Assembly (NCBI GenBank): GCA_016946835.1
Contig: JACVTC010000001.1
Span: 3,230,001-3,252,500, forward strand
DNA: 22,500 bases
DNA from: Neocallimastix lanati (nom. inval.)
Lineage: Eukaryota; Neocallimastigomycota; Neocallimastigomycetes; Neocallimastigales; Neocallimastigaceae
Direction: 5' to 3'
Of this stretch, positions 1 through 9,730 are shown piece after piece. The translations under genes were made by a program, and so were the position numbers. The number at the start of each line of letters is the position of its first letter. The stretch's first letter is position 1. Below the pieces are notes generated by a model. The model did no database searches and had not been told where the DNA came from. It worked only from the letters and a program-made list of their open reading frames with translations.

Positions 1-92
1 GTTCTTTATTTTTTTTTTTTTTTTTTTTTTTTTTACTATAGTTAATATACAATGCTGTTATTATTTAAATTAACAAATATAAAACTTATCCT

Positions 93-220
93 TTAAATAA
101 ATTTATTTAAAGTATTATGCGTGAAGAAGCTATCAATATAATTGTTAATATCTGATGCCACTGATAATATGTTTAAAGATTTGTTAAAATAATCAACATT
201 CAATTTAATGAAATTACGAT

Positions 221-271
<51 letters not shown>

Positions 272-553
272 CAAATAGATATCATAGAATTGTCTCTAGA
301 GTTAAGTCTTGTATCTTGTTCTAGAGAATTTCTTATAATAAAAAAAAATAAAAAATAATTAAAAAAAAAAGGTTATTGAATTGCTTTTTTCTAAAGTAAT
401 TATAGCATTCTCAAGAGTGATTCGGATAATATTTAAAAGAGAACTCGTTAATAATAACGCAATATATTTCTTATTACTAATCATAACACCGCATGACTCA
501 TAACAAAGTAATGAATATTCTTTAATGCTTAAGTCTTCAAAAACTTCTATTCC
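93..553 (-). pseudogene. Broken open frames downstream of the methyltransferase; unrecognised, possibly a decayed gene
   Basis: Seen: reading the minus strand, 553-362 is open for 64 codons (it contains YESCGVMISNKKYIALLLTS) and stops inside a T10 run. 281-96 is open for 62 codons in another frame, includes a lysine run encoded by the 49-base homopolymer, continues with YRNFIKLNVDYFNKSLNI and ends at a TAA at 93-95. A short third-frame piece (RNSLEQDTRLNSRDNS) lies between them. All three pieces have mixed, protein-like residue composition, unlike translations of the surrounding DNA, and the frame changes coincide with homopolymers. Inference: this is either a degenerate coding sequence, a gene whose frames are split by homopolymer sequencing errors, or exons of one gene. 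A T-rich tract ending in AG just upstream of 553 could be a splice acceptor. I do not recognise the protein family, and no good start codon was found. Confidence 0.3.
223..271. repeat. T homopolymer, about 49 bases
   Basis: An uninterrupted T run, the longest in the window. On the minus strand it is read as a poly-lysine stretch inside one of the broken frames. Length in an assembly is unreliable for such runs. Confidence 0.9.
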
Positions 554-647
554 TCATATAAGAAAAAAAAAAGCATCTTAACTTTTTCCAAAAAGAAAAA
601 AAAAAAATAAATGATAATCAATTAACGTGTCATTTCATTACTAGAAC

Positions 648-1550
648 TTATTTCGAAGTGAATGTAAAAACATAACTATCGCAAGGATGTACTATACTGA
701 TTCCATTTGCGATAGAGTTCGTTTCGAAATCTCGTCGTACCTTCTCTTTGATCTTATAAGGGCATGCTTTAGCTCGTATAATGGCATCTGCATCATCCCA
801 GCATGGAGTAACGAATATAATAAGAAGAGGATGATTATTGAGTGCATGTTCGATCCTGTCAAAGGCAGCACTAAGCACTTCCTCTGTATATGGAGGATTA
901 CATATAGCATTCTCCTTAAGATCAATATCGAAGAAGCTTCCAAGTGAACCAAAAGGAGCGTCCACTATCGGTAGAGCACTACAGAAACGAGGAAGATTGT
1001 GATTAAAAGGGCTGGCAAAGCATTCAAGAGAAATATTTTGTTTTTGTGCCCACTTCAAATATTTTTTGTTTGGCACTGACAGTTGCATACCATCTCCTGT
1101 AACACGAAGAAACATTTCATAAAGATGAGTCAATGCCCATGCTGCATGAGGAAACTTTGATGGTTCGCCTTTATAGCTATCATGCAATTTCTTAAGAATG
1201 CTACGATTGACATAATGAGAGCTGTTACCAAACGTTAACGTGTTACCTATGTTTGTTACTTTAATATCAAGGGGGTCCTTCTTTTTGCATGCATTTTTCC
1301 ATTCTTTACGAAACGTTTTAGCCCTCTCAAGAACCTCTTTCCTATTTATAGATGGGGTACGCTGTAGACATCGTTCTAATGCCTCATCTTCACCCCATTG
1401 AAATTTCTTCGGACCGAATTGTTCTAGTATCCACATGTCAAGAGCCTTTGGAGGATATCCTGCCGTTAGTCTTTTTAGCGCATAAACACACTCTTGAGCA
1501 GCCAGTACGTGTGTCTCAAAATTTCCTTGATTACCTGTTCCACAGGTCAT
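648..1550 (-). CDS. PCIF1/CAPAM-type adenine N6-methyltransferase
   Basis: Encodes about 300 residues from the first ATG (1550). The frame stays open a few codons further to a TTG at 1574, but a eukaryotic start there is unlikely. Seen: a block ECFASPFN (residues about 176-183), then FCSALPIVDAPFGSLGSFFD (about 190-209) and the tetrad NPPY (218-221), followed by a hydrophobic strand LLIIFVTPCW. Known: this order matches the catalytic domain of PCIF1/CAPAM (WW-associated PCIF1 domain), where NPPF binds the target adenine and the family makes N6,2'-O-dimethyladenosine at capped mRNA starts. The N-terminal ~170 residues fit the helical part before the Rossmann fold. There is no WW domain, so a CTD link is not supported. 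Inference: an active enzyme is plausible, as NPPY is intact, but whether the substrate is cap RNA or DNA is unknown. A T22 tract followed by GCTTCATGACAG lies just upstream and could be a splice acceptor, so a first exon may be missing. GC content is far above the flanks, suggesting constraint or recent transfer. Confidence 0.75.
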   Translation of the reverse strand: MTCGTGNQGNFETHVLAAQECVYALKRLTAGYPPKALDMWILEQFGPKKFQWGEDEALERCLQRTPSINRKEVLERAKTFRKEWKNACKKKDPLDIKVTNIGNTLTFGNSSHYVNRSILKKLHDSYKGEPSKFPHAAWALTHLYEMFLRVTGDGMQLSVPNKKYLKWAQKQNISLECFASPFNHNLPRFCSALPIVDAPFGSLGSFFDIDLKENAICNPPYTEEVLSAAFDRIEHALNNHPLLIIFVTPCWDDADAIIRAKACPYKIKEKVRRDFETNSIANGISIVHPCDSYVFTFTSK

Positions 1551-1572
1551 ACTTAGCGTCCTGTCATGAAGC

Positions 1573-1622
1573 AAAAAAAAAAAAAAAAAAAAAATTTATA
1601 AATCTTATAAACTTAATATTTC

Positions 1623-1655
<33 letters not shown>
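1573..1655. repeat. Two poly-A runs upstream of the methyltransferase
   Basis: Runs of 22 A (1573-1594) and 29 A (1627-1655) lie directly 5' of the minus-strand gene. They read as poly-T on the gene strand, either as a promoter-proximal tract or as the pyrimidine tract of an intron. Confidence 0.8.
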
Positions 1656-1658
<3 letters not shown>

Positions 1659-4016
1659 TTTAAAGAAAAATTAATAAATTCTACGTTCAATTAATATATG
1701 AGAATAGAAAGGAATTTTTTTTTTAAAATATTTAATATATATTTGAAATAACTGTTCATTTATAATACAAATATATATATCTATAAAAAAAAAAAAAAAA
1801 AATATTGATTCTCTAAAACAACATGAATTAATTATATTAAAATTTTTTTTTATTAATAAATTAATGTAAATATATTTAATAAAAAATTCAATTATAATAA
1901 AGTTTATTTAATATTATCATATATATATATATATAATAAATGAAATATTCTAAAAAATTCCTTATAATTAAAAAAAAAAATAAAAAAAAAAAATATATAT
2001 ATATATATATATACAATTTACATATATAAATAAATAGAAGTAAAATTTAATTAAATTTAAGATTAAATAAAAAATATTTTAAAATAAATATAAAACACAC
2101 TAAATTACAATAATTTTTGCTTAAATAGGTTTTATTTTTAACACTTTTTTCTTCTATGAATTATAATTTTTTAAAACAAAACATTTTTTTTTTTTTTAAA
2201 AAAATTTTTTTTTTCCTATATGTATTACAATTATTTACAATTATTTACAATTCTTTATTTTTTTCCTATTCAATCTTATTGTATAATTGACTTAACAAGT
2301 TATTATAATTATTCTTTATCTATATACAAAATTTCTATCATATTAAAAAAAAAAAATTTTTTTTTATACATATTTTAATTTCACGCTTTGTGAAAAAATA
2401 AAAAATAATAATAATAATAGTTAAATAAAATGTTATTCAACTCTAATTTAATTTTTTTTTTCTGCTTTTCTTGTCTTTTTTTTTTTTTTTTTATAATCAA
2501 TGTTTAAAAAAAAATAAAAAAATAAAAAAATTAGAGTTCAACCTTTTTAAAAGACCATATAGATCTTATTCAATATAAGAATATTATCATATATATATAT
2601 ATATATACATTTTTAAAGGCTATTAATATATGTTCTTTATTAAAATATTTAATATGCCAAGAAGTTCTTCATATGGTATCCTTTTAAAATTCTCATTTTA
2701 CTATTTGCATTATATTATAAATACACATCAACTCAGATTAAAGCAAGAAATCTTATTTAGGAAATTCTTTAAAATTCTTTTTGGTCCTATATTTCCTATT
2801 TTCCATTTTCATTTTCATTTTCAATTTATAACCAATAAATAAAGGATCCAATAAAAAAGGTATACTAAGAGAGACAGGAATAAATAAAAATTTTGATTTA
2901 TTTATTTTTTTTTTATTTTGTTAAAAAAAAATGAACATTTTTCTTATATTTTTACTCTATATTGTTATTATTACTCATTTTACTCTATATTGTTATTATT
3001 ACTCATTTTGTAATAATACTCTTATGATTAACATTGGAGTAAAAAAAAAAAAAGCATTACTTTTCCATGAAAAAAAGGTATTACTTTTATATAAAATTTT
3101 TCTTATTACATTAACGGACTTTGAATTTATAATATTATATAATAAAAAAAAAAAAAAATATTATAATGTATAGCTAATCTTAAGAGAGTTAAAAAAAAAT
3201 TTTTTTAATTCTATAAAAATTGGATATATATTTAAATATATTCAATTAAATTATTAAAATAATTATAAATAATTATTTTACAATTTTTTTTTTTTTTTTT
3301 TTTTTTTTTGAACCACTCTGAAGGTATATTTGTAATATAAAATATATAAAATATATATGCATAATTATTATTTAAAGTATACCATTTTTTTTAAAAAATA
3401 AAAAATAAAAAGATTATAATATTATCATATGTTCAATACAGTATGAATTAATGAGAATTTTAAATATTTAAAACAGAACCACAAAAAAAAAAAAAATTAT
3501 TTATTTAGCAAGAAAGACTGTTTTATTTATTGTATTTCAAAAATGATAAAAAATTTAAAGAAATTTTTTTTATAATTATTTATAATATAATATAATTTAA
3601 TGTCCATCACGTGTAATTCAGAAGAAAATCAATGAATATATAAAAATTTTTTTTGATATGTTGAATATTAAAAGTAAATGTGTTGTTTAAGATAAATTAT
3701 TATAATAAAAAAAATTTAAATATAAATATATATATATTTTACTATATATTTGAAATATTTGAAATAAATTTTATTAATAAAATTAAAATTAATCATTTTA
3801 TGGACAAGAATATATTATTTTTAAATAAAAAAAAAAAAAAAAAAAAAAAATTGGAGTCCGCTAAATCTATAACGTAGTTTTCATTTAATATTAGCATAAA
3901 TCCTTTTTCTTTTAAAATTATAATATGTTATTAATAATTTAACATTATTATACTTTTAAAGTAAACTAATTATTAACTATTCATTAAATTTATTTGGCAA
4001 ATATTTTTCTAAAAAA

Positions 4017-4048
<32 letters not shown>

Positions 4049-4173
4049 AATAAATGAATATATTAAAAAAACAAAACAAAACAAAAAAAAAAAAAAAATT
4101 ATAATTTTCCACTTTACAAAATAAAATAAACTTTATATAAACTTTTTCTTGTTCGATTCATATTTATTTTTTT

Positions 4174-4205
<32 letters not shown>

Positions 4206-4245
4206 AAAATATTTGATAATGTTTCAGAAAGCATATATAATAATA
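1656..4245. other. AT-rich intergenic region, no gene recognised
   Basis: Almost pure A/T sequence with homopolymers (for example 26 T at 3284-3309), TA dinucleotide runs (1921-1935, 1994-2012, 2590-2607) and repeated A-run/T-run junctions. Short open frames at 2630-2842, 2931-3173 and 3680-3877 translate to Phe/Ile/Lys/Asn-rich strings without domains. The stretch 2640-2860 has somewhat more complex sequence, but I could not read a protein family in it on either strand. Confidence 0.7.
2951..3006. repeat. 28-base perfect tandem duplication
   Basis: The unit containing TACTCTATATTGTTATTATT occurs twice head to tail with a period of 28 bases, indicating a recent small duplication. It lies in a low-complexity open frame with no known function. 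Confidence 0.8.
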
Positions 4246-4250
4246 ATAAT
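4246..4250. repeat. Target-site duplication, left copy (ATAAT)
   Basis: ATAAT directly precedes the left LTR and the same five bases follow the right LTR at 9250-9254. Five-base duplications are typical of copia elements. The site is an ATA/TAA microsatellite, so chance agreement is possible. Confidence 0.55.
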
Positions 4251-4524
4251 TGTTAAATATGACACTTAAAATCAGAAATGATATTTACAATTTTTTATGT
4301 GTTTATTTTTTTTTTTAATTTTATTGCTTTTATATTAAGAAAGACCTTCTCTATTTAAGAATATGTCATTATATGTTATATTTATAATTATTTTCTATAG
4401 TAGTCCAACATTATTGGTAATATTTAACATTACACTGCATTGTATTATCGAATAAAAATATTTTACACTTAATAATGTAGAATAATGTATAATGTAATTA
4501 AACATATAACTGTGATATTTAACA
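4251..4524 (-). repeat. Left LTR (3' LTR of the minus-strand element)
   Basis: It starts TGTTAAATAT and ends ATATTTAACA, a perfect 10-base terminal inverted repeat with the TG...CA ends of LTRs. It aligns along its whole length with 8985-9249, sharing for example AAGAAAGACCTTCT, AGTCCAACATTATTGGTAA and AAACATATAACTGTGATATT. Confidence 0.93.
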
Positions 4525-4535
4525 TTCCCCCTACA
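4525..4535 (-). other. Polypurine tract of the retrotransposon
   Basis: On the minus strand GTAGGGGGAA directly abuts the TG of the LTR, where the primer for plus-strand DNA synthesis is expected. This G run is exceptional in the window and confirms the element's orientation. Confidence 0.85.
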
Positions 4536-4554
4536 TTAGCATTTTCTATATTTC

Positions 4555-4685
4555 TATGATGAAATTGGCGAAGTATTTAAGCTTGGGTTCCAGAAATACT
4601 TTGCAGTTTGATTTACTGCAAATGCTATATTTAGTCTTGTTTTTGCTGATACATATAATAGAGATCCAATCAATCTTTTACAATC
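4555..4685 (-). pseudogene. RT-RNase H junction remnant of the copia element
   Basis: The minus strand reads KRLIGSLLYVSAKTRLNIAF followed by AVNQTAKYFWNP. This matches the conserved copia segment after reverse transcriptase (Y.SLIGSLLY....RPDI.FAV......P). Only about 10 codons separate it from the polypurine tract region, whereas an intact element has a full RNase H domain of well over 100 residues there, so most of RNase H has been deleted. Confidence 0.85.
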
Positions 4686-4869
4686 AGTTTTGTTAATTTT
4701 CTCATAGTTATTCTCTATCTTCTAATTTTTCATTAATACATTATGGTTTTCTAGTTATTTTAATTTTGTTTTTATTATAGTTATTTAACATTTTTTCTTT
4801 CAATATAATCTTTTTTGATTAATTTTGTAGCCTTTATTTGTTTTAATTATATTAATTCCGATGATTTTG

Positions 4870-5160
4870 TTTGCTATTTTATCTGTGGAGACCACTGTAT
4901 TTATGTTTTATTTATGAAACAACTTTGGTAATTTCTTTATTCTCTCCTACAATTAAACAACGTAGAGTGTTTGTAATAAGTATAATTTATTATTATTTTT
5001 TTTTTTTATTATATATTTACCAAATAAACAACTATCATTATTATATTGAATTAACCCAATTTTCTTAAGAAAACCAGAGATTTTTGTAAAAACCATTGTC
5101 TTCCAGCTTGCTTGAATCCTTAGAGAGCATTTTGTAATAATCCATATTTTCCACAATTGA
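4870..5160 (-). pseudogene. Reverse transcriptase C-terminal remnant
   Basis: In minus-strand order: LQNAL-stop-GFKQAGRQWF (the copia LQKALYGLKQA.R.W block), then after a frame change FLKKIGLIQYNNDSCLFGKY (GF..S..D.CLF), then a degraded catalytic strand followed by LIVGENKEITKV. The YVDD tetrad expected before LIVG is replaced by unrelated residues. Acidic linker sequence ends near 5300, so the N-terminal ~150 residues of RT are absent: an internal deletion as well as point decay. Confidence 0.85.
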
Positions 5161-5299
5161 AGTTTTTATTACCGATTAGAATTTGAACTCTACAAAAAAA
5201 AATATTTTATTATTTTCTATTTATTTGTTTATTGAAAATTTTATTATTCCTTTTAATATTAAAATTTAATATCCACTTCTTTGGTTTTCCTTAATTTTC

Positions 5300-6095
5300 T
5301 TTTATCTTAAGTTTCCAGATTACTAAAACTGTCCTCAGATTCATTTTCTGAATTATAGTCATTATATTTTTTAATATTTATATTTCCATATTTTTTAATT
5401 ATTTTTTTTCCAAATTTAATTTTTTCATTTATCTTCATATTAACCAGATTTTTATGATTCCTTTCAATTCAGTTTCTGGTTTAGAATTTCATAATTATTA
5501 AGGTTTGAATTAGATAAATTTTAATAATTATTAATGTCTGAAATTTTTTAATTTATTTCTTAAATTTGAAATTTTTTAAAATTTTTTATTCAAATTTTTA
5601 TTAATAAAACTTTTTTTTTTTTTTTTTTTTTTCACATTTTTGTTCAATAAAATCTTTTTTTTTTTTTTTATGATTTTTAAACCCTTTATGTTATTATCAT
5701 TATTTCTATTAATAATAGCATTATTTTCATTACGTTTACTATTATCATGTAGAGTTTTGGAAAGGCATGGTCTTCGTTTGATGTAATTTTTATATTTTCT
5801 TCAATATTTGAATTTTTGAGTATTTCCTCTTGATTTTCAGCTAATTTTTTAATTTTCATTAATATAATCTTCATTATTACAATCTTCATTAATTTTATCT
5901 TCATTAATTTTATTTTCATTAATTTTATCCTCATTAATTTTATTATTAATCTCATTAATATTTTCGTTTTTCTGAATTATTATTTAAAATGTTTTCATTA
6001 ATGTTATCATCCATTAAATGTATTATTATCTTCAAGATTAATTTTATTCTGTTTGTTTTCATTCATTTCAAATTTATTATGATTAAATGGATTGA
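5300..6095 (-). pseudogene. Low-complexity acidic linker between integrase and RT
   Basis: The minus strand reads repeated INENKINED-like units (about 5870-5950), then ENQEEILKNSNIEENIKITS and, further on, NSENESEDSFSNLET. Asn/Glu/Asp/Lys-rich linkers between integrase and RT are usual in copia polyproteins. The repeated 15-base units probably arose by slippage in the AT-rich sequence. Confidence 0.6.
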
Positions 6096-6189
6096 TTAAA
6101 TTGATGTTAAGTGCTGTTCCCTTTCAATTTGTTTTATCTGATGGATTTGAGGAATGAAGAAAAAAAAAAAAAACGAAAAAAAAAAAAAA

Positions 6190-6950
6190 AAAGAGCCAAG
6201 TGAGCCTAATGTACTTTCATTGAAGCTATACAAATCACGAACTAAAATTATTGATTTTTGAAGTAATGTTGAGGGCACGATAACCAAGAAGAGTCTGATG
6301 AATATCCTTAGAAAATACCTTAGTTATGTATTTTTTAAAAAAATTTCCTTGTTTGTATCTATTAAGAAAAAAAAAATAAATACTTTACATCCAAAAACTT
6401 TTAAGTTTAGATATATATAACAGTTTTCTTATCAAAAAAAAAAAAAAATACTTCGTTCGGGATTTTAAAAATTAATTCTCTGATGCGGATTTAAATTGTA
6501 CAATGTATATATGCACATTTAATAGCTTCATCTCACAAAATAGGAGATAATTTGGTAGCACTGAGTAGTGCTTTTTGCGCAGTTATCTAATATCTGATTA
6601 ATTATTTCAGCGTGACCATTTTACCTGATGTAGAATGATTAAATGTTAATTCTATTTTTTTTTTTTTAATATTAATTTATAAAATTAGAGTTATTATATT
6701 CTAAACCGTTATTAGATCTTATTTCCTTTATATTATTGTAATAACAAGTATTTTTTCATAAGTTTATGAAAACTCGACAAAATTTTCTAAACTGCCTCAG
6801 ATTTTATGTTTCAGTAAAAATAAAAACCCAACATTTTCTACTGTAAGTCATCAATGAATTTTATATAATATTTGTATCCAGTAAATGATCGTGAAAGCTT
6901 AAGTGGTCCAACAATAATCAGAATGCACCATTTGTAATGGTGAAGTACTT
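6190..6950 (-). pseudogene. Integrase core remnant of the copia element
   Basis: In minus-strand order: SPLQMVHSDY (first catalytic Asp), GPLKLSRSFTGYKYYIKFID (about 6850-6915), IKEIRSNNGLEYNNSNF (about 6690-6735), NGHAEIINQILDN (third catalytic residue Glu, 6594-6620), an NLNPHQRIN segment, and RDLYSFNES near 6220-6245 (the copia RDV.F.E motif). The second catalytic position is Asn (SNNG) instead of Asp (SDNG). The pieces sit in different frames with intervening stops. Confidence 0.9.
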
Positions 6951-6999
6951 TTGTTGGTTGTTTAGTTGAATGGTTTTTTTTTTCTTGAGTTTTAACTAA

Positions 7000-7140
7000 T
7001 TTTGAAAATCTTCACAATTTATATTATCATTCTTTTCTTCCTTAATGTTGTTGTTTTCTAAAAAAAATTTTTTTTTTTTTTTGAAGATTTTGATTGAAAT
7101 AGTGACCTAATCTAACATGCCATAATTTTAAATCAACATT
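7000..7140 (-). pseudogene. GAG-pre-integrase zinc-binding remnant
   Basis: The minus strand reads DLKLWHVRLGHYFNQNLQ, matching the LWH.RLGH block of the HHCC zinc-binding domain in front of copia integrases. A NCEDFQN segment further along probably retains one of the two cysteines. Confidence 0.85.
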
Positions 7141-7405
7141 GTTTTATATTATAATCTATATTTTTCATTGAGTTTATATTTAAAGTAAAGAAGTTTTCAT
7201 CATTTGTATAAATGGTAATAATTAGTTTATTATTTTTTTTAAAAAAAATTTGGAATCTTTCTTTATTGTTATACATTTCCATTACTAATTTAAAGCCTTT
7301 TTTTTTTTACATAGGTAATGAGTAGAAATTAAATTATTTTGTATGTTTAGAGCATAAAATACTTTCTCCAATAAAAAAAAAAAAAAATTATTATTTTTAT
7401 ATATT

Positions 7406-7439
<34 letters not shown>

Positions 7440-7446
<7 letters not shown>

Positions 7447-7610
7447 GTATATTCAATCAGATTTGTCCGTTTGGTTATGTAATTCCTCTATTAGTAACTT
7501 CTTCAATGTTTGATAGTAATTTTTATATATATATTTTTTTATAAGATAAGTTGATTCCTATTCCACTATCAATGATCCATGATTCTTTATTGTTATCTTC
7601 CTTATCATTA
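7440..7610 (-). pseudogene. Aspartic protease remnant
   Basis: The minus strand reads ESWIIDSGIGINLSYKK, the copia protease active-site block W.(I/L)DSGA...H. The catalytic Asp-Ser-Gly is intact at 7562-7570, while the following residues have diverged. Confidence 0.85.
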
Positions 7611-7689
7611 TTTTTCTTCTTTTTTAAGATTTCGGAAGTTACTTTATTTCTTTTTTTTTTTTTTTTTTTTTACAATTATTAGTTGTTAT

Positions 7690-8900
7690 ATTAAGTAGAA
7701 GTCAAATGAAGGATCTGAATCTAAATTGTTTTGTGCTTCATAATTAATGCTATAAGACTTGAAATTTCTTTTACTACCTTTCCAACTTAAAGATGTTCCT
7801 TTTTTATTTTTAATTTTATTTTCTTGATTTCTTGATTTATTATTTATTATTATTTTTCTTTTTCTCCCCTATAGTTATTATCTAGTGAATTTGATAGGTT
7901 GGAAAAAAAAAAAAAAACAGTTATCAGTAGTGTACCCAATTTTTATGGCAATATTGACAGTATTCGTTGGAATTTATTTTATTTTATTGAAAATTATATA
8001 GGAGTTTCCCATTTTCGGACTCTGTTAATTTGATTTTCGTGTTGATATGTTTCTTTGATTTCTACTCTTTTTTTTTTTTTTTTTTAATACTTTTTCTTTT
8101 CTTGATTATGGTACTTAGTTTTGTTAGGTCTCCCTTTAAATCTTTAAATGTCTTTTCAACACAGAGAAATTTGAATGAATATGCAATACCGACTTTATTT
8201 AATTCCTCTTCTAAAGAATATAAAATCTTTGTTTCTTCATTTTAGTTCTGGTTTATTTTACAAAATTTTGCCTCGTTAGTGTATTCTGTAAATAATAAGT
8301 TAAGATTATCTAAATATAGCTAAAGTCATCGTTTTTTTTTTTTTTTTGATTTCTAACTTCTTTACTTTTCATTTCCATTTCGAATAGTCTTGATGGGCCT
8401 GTTTTCTGAAAATCTTTCTTTTTTTTAATTCATTTATCATTAAGTTAGGCACTTTTGCAATTATTTAATAAACTTTTTTTTGTATTATTCGTCGAGGCTG
8501 TTCAATATTATAATCCTGGCTGTATACTGTCATATTTTTAAAAATGTTTTTTTATTGATGTTTATATCGTTAATATTTTTTGATATATATAATCAACCTA
8601 ATTCTTTAGAATTAAAGAATAATTTTTTTTTTTAAGTCTGAATACCATTTATGAAAGTTTTTCATTTTGTAATTTTTTTTATAATTTTTGAATATGAAAT
8701 TTATTATTTGTATTTGTTTGAATATTTGAAGGTTCCACTTCAACAGGAGTATCATTCATTGTTGTACTTGGTGTATTTGTTGTCTTTGTTGCTCTTTGTT
8801 GAAGTTTTTTTTGAAGAACTCCCCGTAGTTATTGAATTTTCTGATTTAGTCGTTTTAATACCACTGATAATTATTTCTTTATTTTTAATATTTAAGTGAA
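7690..8900 (-). pseudogene. Gag remnant with damaged zinc knuckle
   Basis: The minus strand carries a Lys/Ser/Thr-rich N-terminus (KNKEIIISGIKTTKSENSIT near 8830-8890), then heavily interrupted sequence and a CCHC-like knuckle CQYCHKNWVHY at about 7925-7960. In the knuckle two extra bases seem to separate the Gly and His positions, and stops follow. This is the normal gag position, before the protease. Confidence 0.65.
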
Positions 8901-8984
8901 TGTTTAATATTTAATATAATTAAAATTTGATATTAACAATTGTTAATGAATTATTGAGTCATTGAGACACTGAGACTCTTAATC

Positions 8985-9249
8985 TGCTAAATATAACATT
9001 TAAAATCAGAAATGATATTTATAATTTATTATATGTTTATTTATTTATTTTATTACTTTTACATTAAGAAAGACCTTCTTCATTTAATAATATGTCATTA
9101 CAAGTTATTTATAATTATTTTCTACGGTAGTCCAACATTATTGGTAACGTTAAAGATTATACTGTATTATATTATTGAATAAAAATATTTTACTTAATAA
9201 TGTAGTATAATGTACAATGTAATTAAACATATAACTGTGATATTTAGTA
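8985..9249 (-). repeat. Right LTR (5' LTR of the minus-strand element)
   Basis: It aligns with 4251-4524. It starts TGCTAAATAT and ends TATTTAGTA, so the terminal CA has become TA and the inverted repeat is imperfect. The bases just inside (before 8985), where the primer-binding site should be, read GATTAAGAGTCTCAG on the minus strand; I could not assign a tRNA to it. Confidence 0.92.
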
Positions 9250-9254
9250 ATAAT
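9250..9254. repeat. Target-site duplication, right copy (ATAAT)
   Basis: It matches the five bases in front of the left LTR (4246-4250). It lies in an ATA/TAA-rich stretch, so it is supportive rather than decisive. Confidence 0.55.
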
Positions 9255-9315
9255 AATAGTAATAATAATAATAAAACCATTTGAAAAATAAAATAAAAAA
9301 GAATAATATTAACTA

Positions 9316-9347
<32 letters not shown>

Positions 9348-9433
9348 AAATTTATTATTAATTTATTTTTGTTTCTATTATTTTACATTTTTGCATTAAT
9401 ATTACTTCTTATTTATTTCTTTATTTTATCTCT

Positions 9434-9474
<41 letters not shown>

Positions 9475-9546
9475 GTCAAGTTAAATCAAAATAAATATTA
9501 TTTTTTAAATTCAAAATTTCTTTTATTAATCTTACTATTATTATTG

Positions 9547-9577
<31 letters not shown>

Positions 9578-9699
9578 TTTACTTATTTATTTATTTATTT
9601 ATTTACTTATTTATTTATTTTATTTTATTTTATTTTTATTTTATTTTTAAATTTTTTATTTTTTATTTTTTTATATTATTCAAATAGTCCATGAGACTA

Positions 9700-9730
<31 letters not shown>

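Larger units (their letters stand above)
4251..9249 (-). mobile_element. Decayed Ty1/copia LTR retrotransposon
   Basis: A complete but dead element of about 5.0 kb read on the minus strand. Two LTRs of 274 and 265 bases bound it, with matching ATAAT target duplications outside. Internal fragments appear in copia order: gag with a zinc knuckle, aspartic protease, GAG-pre-integrase, integrase, acidic linker, reverse transcriptase, RNase H, then a polypurine tract. Integrase lying before RT distinguishes Ty1/copia from Ty3/gypsy. All domains carry several stops and frameshifts, the RT YVDD motif is destroyed, and the spacing shows that the first part of RT and most of RNase H are deleted. By eye the LTRs are about 85-90% identical, mostly differing by transitions, so the insertion is old and cannot move by itself. 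The short open frames in this interval are relics or shadows, not genes. Confidence 0.93.

Noticed and set aside
687-952. Short frames on both strands within the methyltransferase gene
   Set aside because: They overlap the long frame carrying the NPPY and SPFN motifs and have no features of their own.
4871-5156. Short frames on both strands in the RT region
   Set aside because: The minus-strand piece is a fragment of the broken reverse transcriptase and the plus-strand one is its shadow; neither is an independent gene.
8030-8899. Plus-strand open frames in the gag part of the retrotransposon
   Set aside because: The minus strand carries the gag and protease-side relics. The plus-strand frames are hydrophobic shadows of Lys/Asn-rich sequence.
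9472-9687. Open frame of Leu/Phe/Ile repeats
   Set aside because: It starts in a T run and crosses a TTTA microsatellite; the translation is low-complexity repeat.
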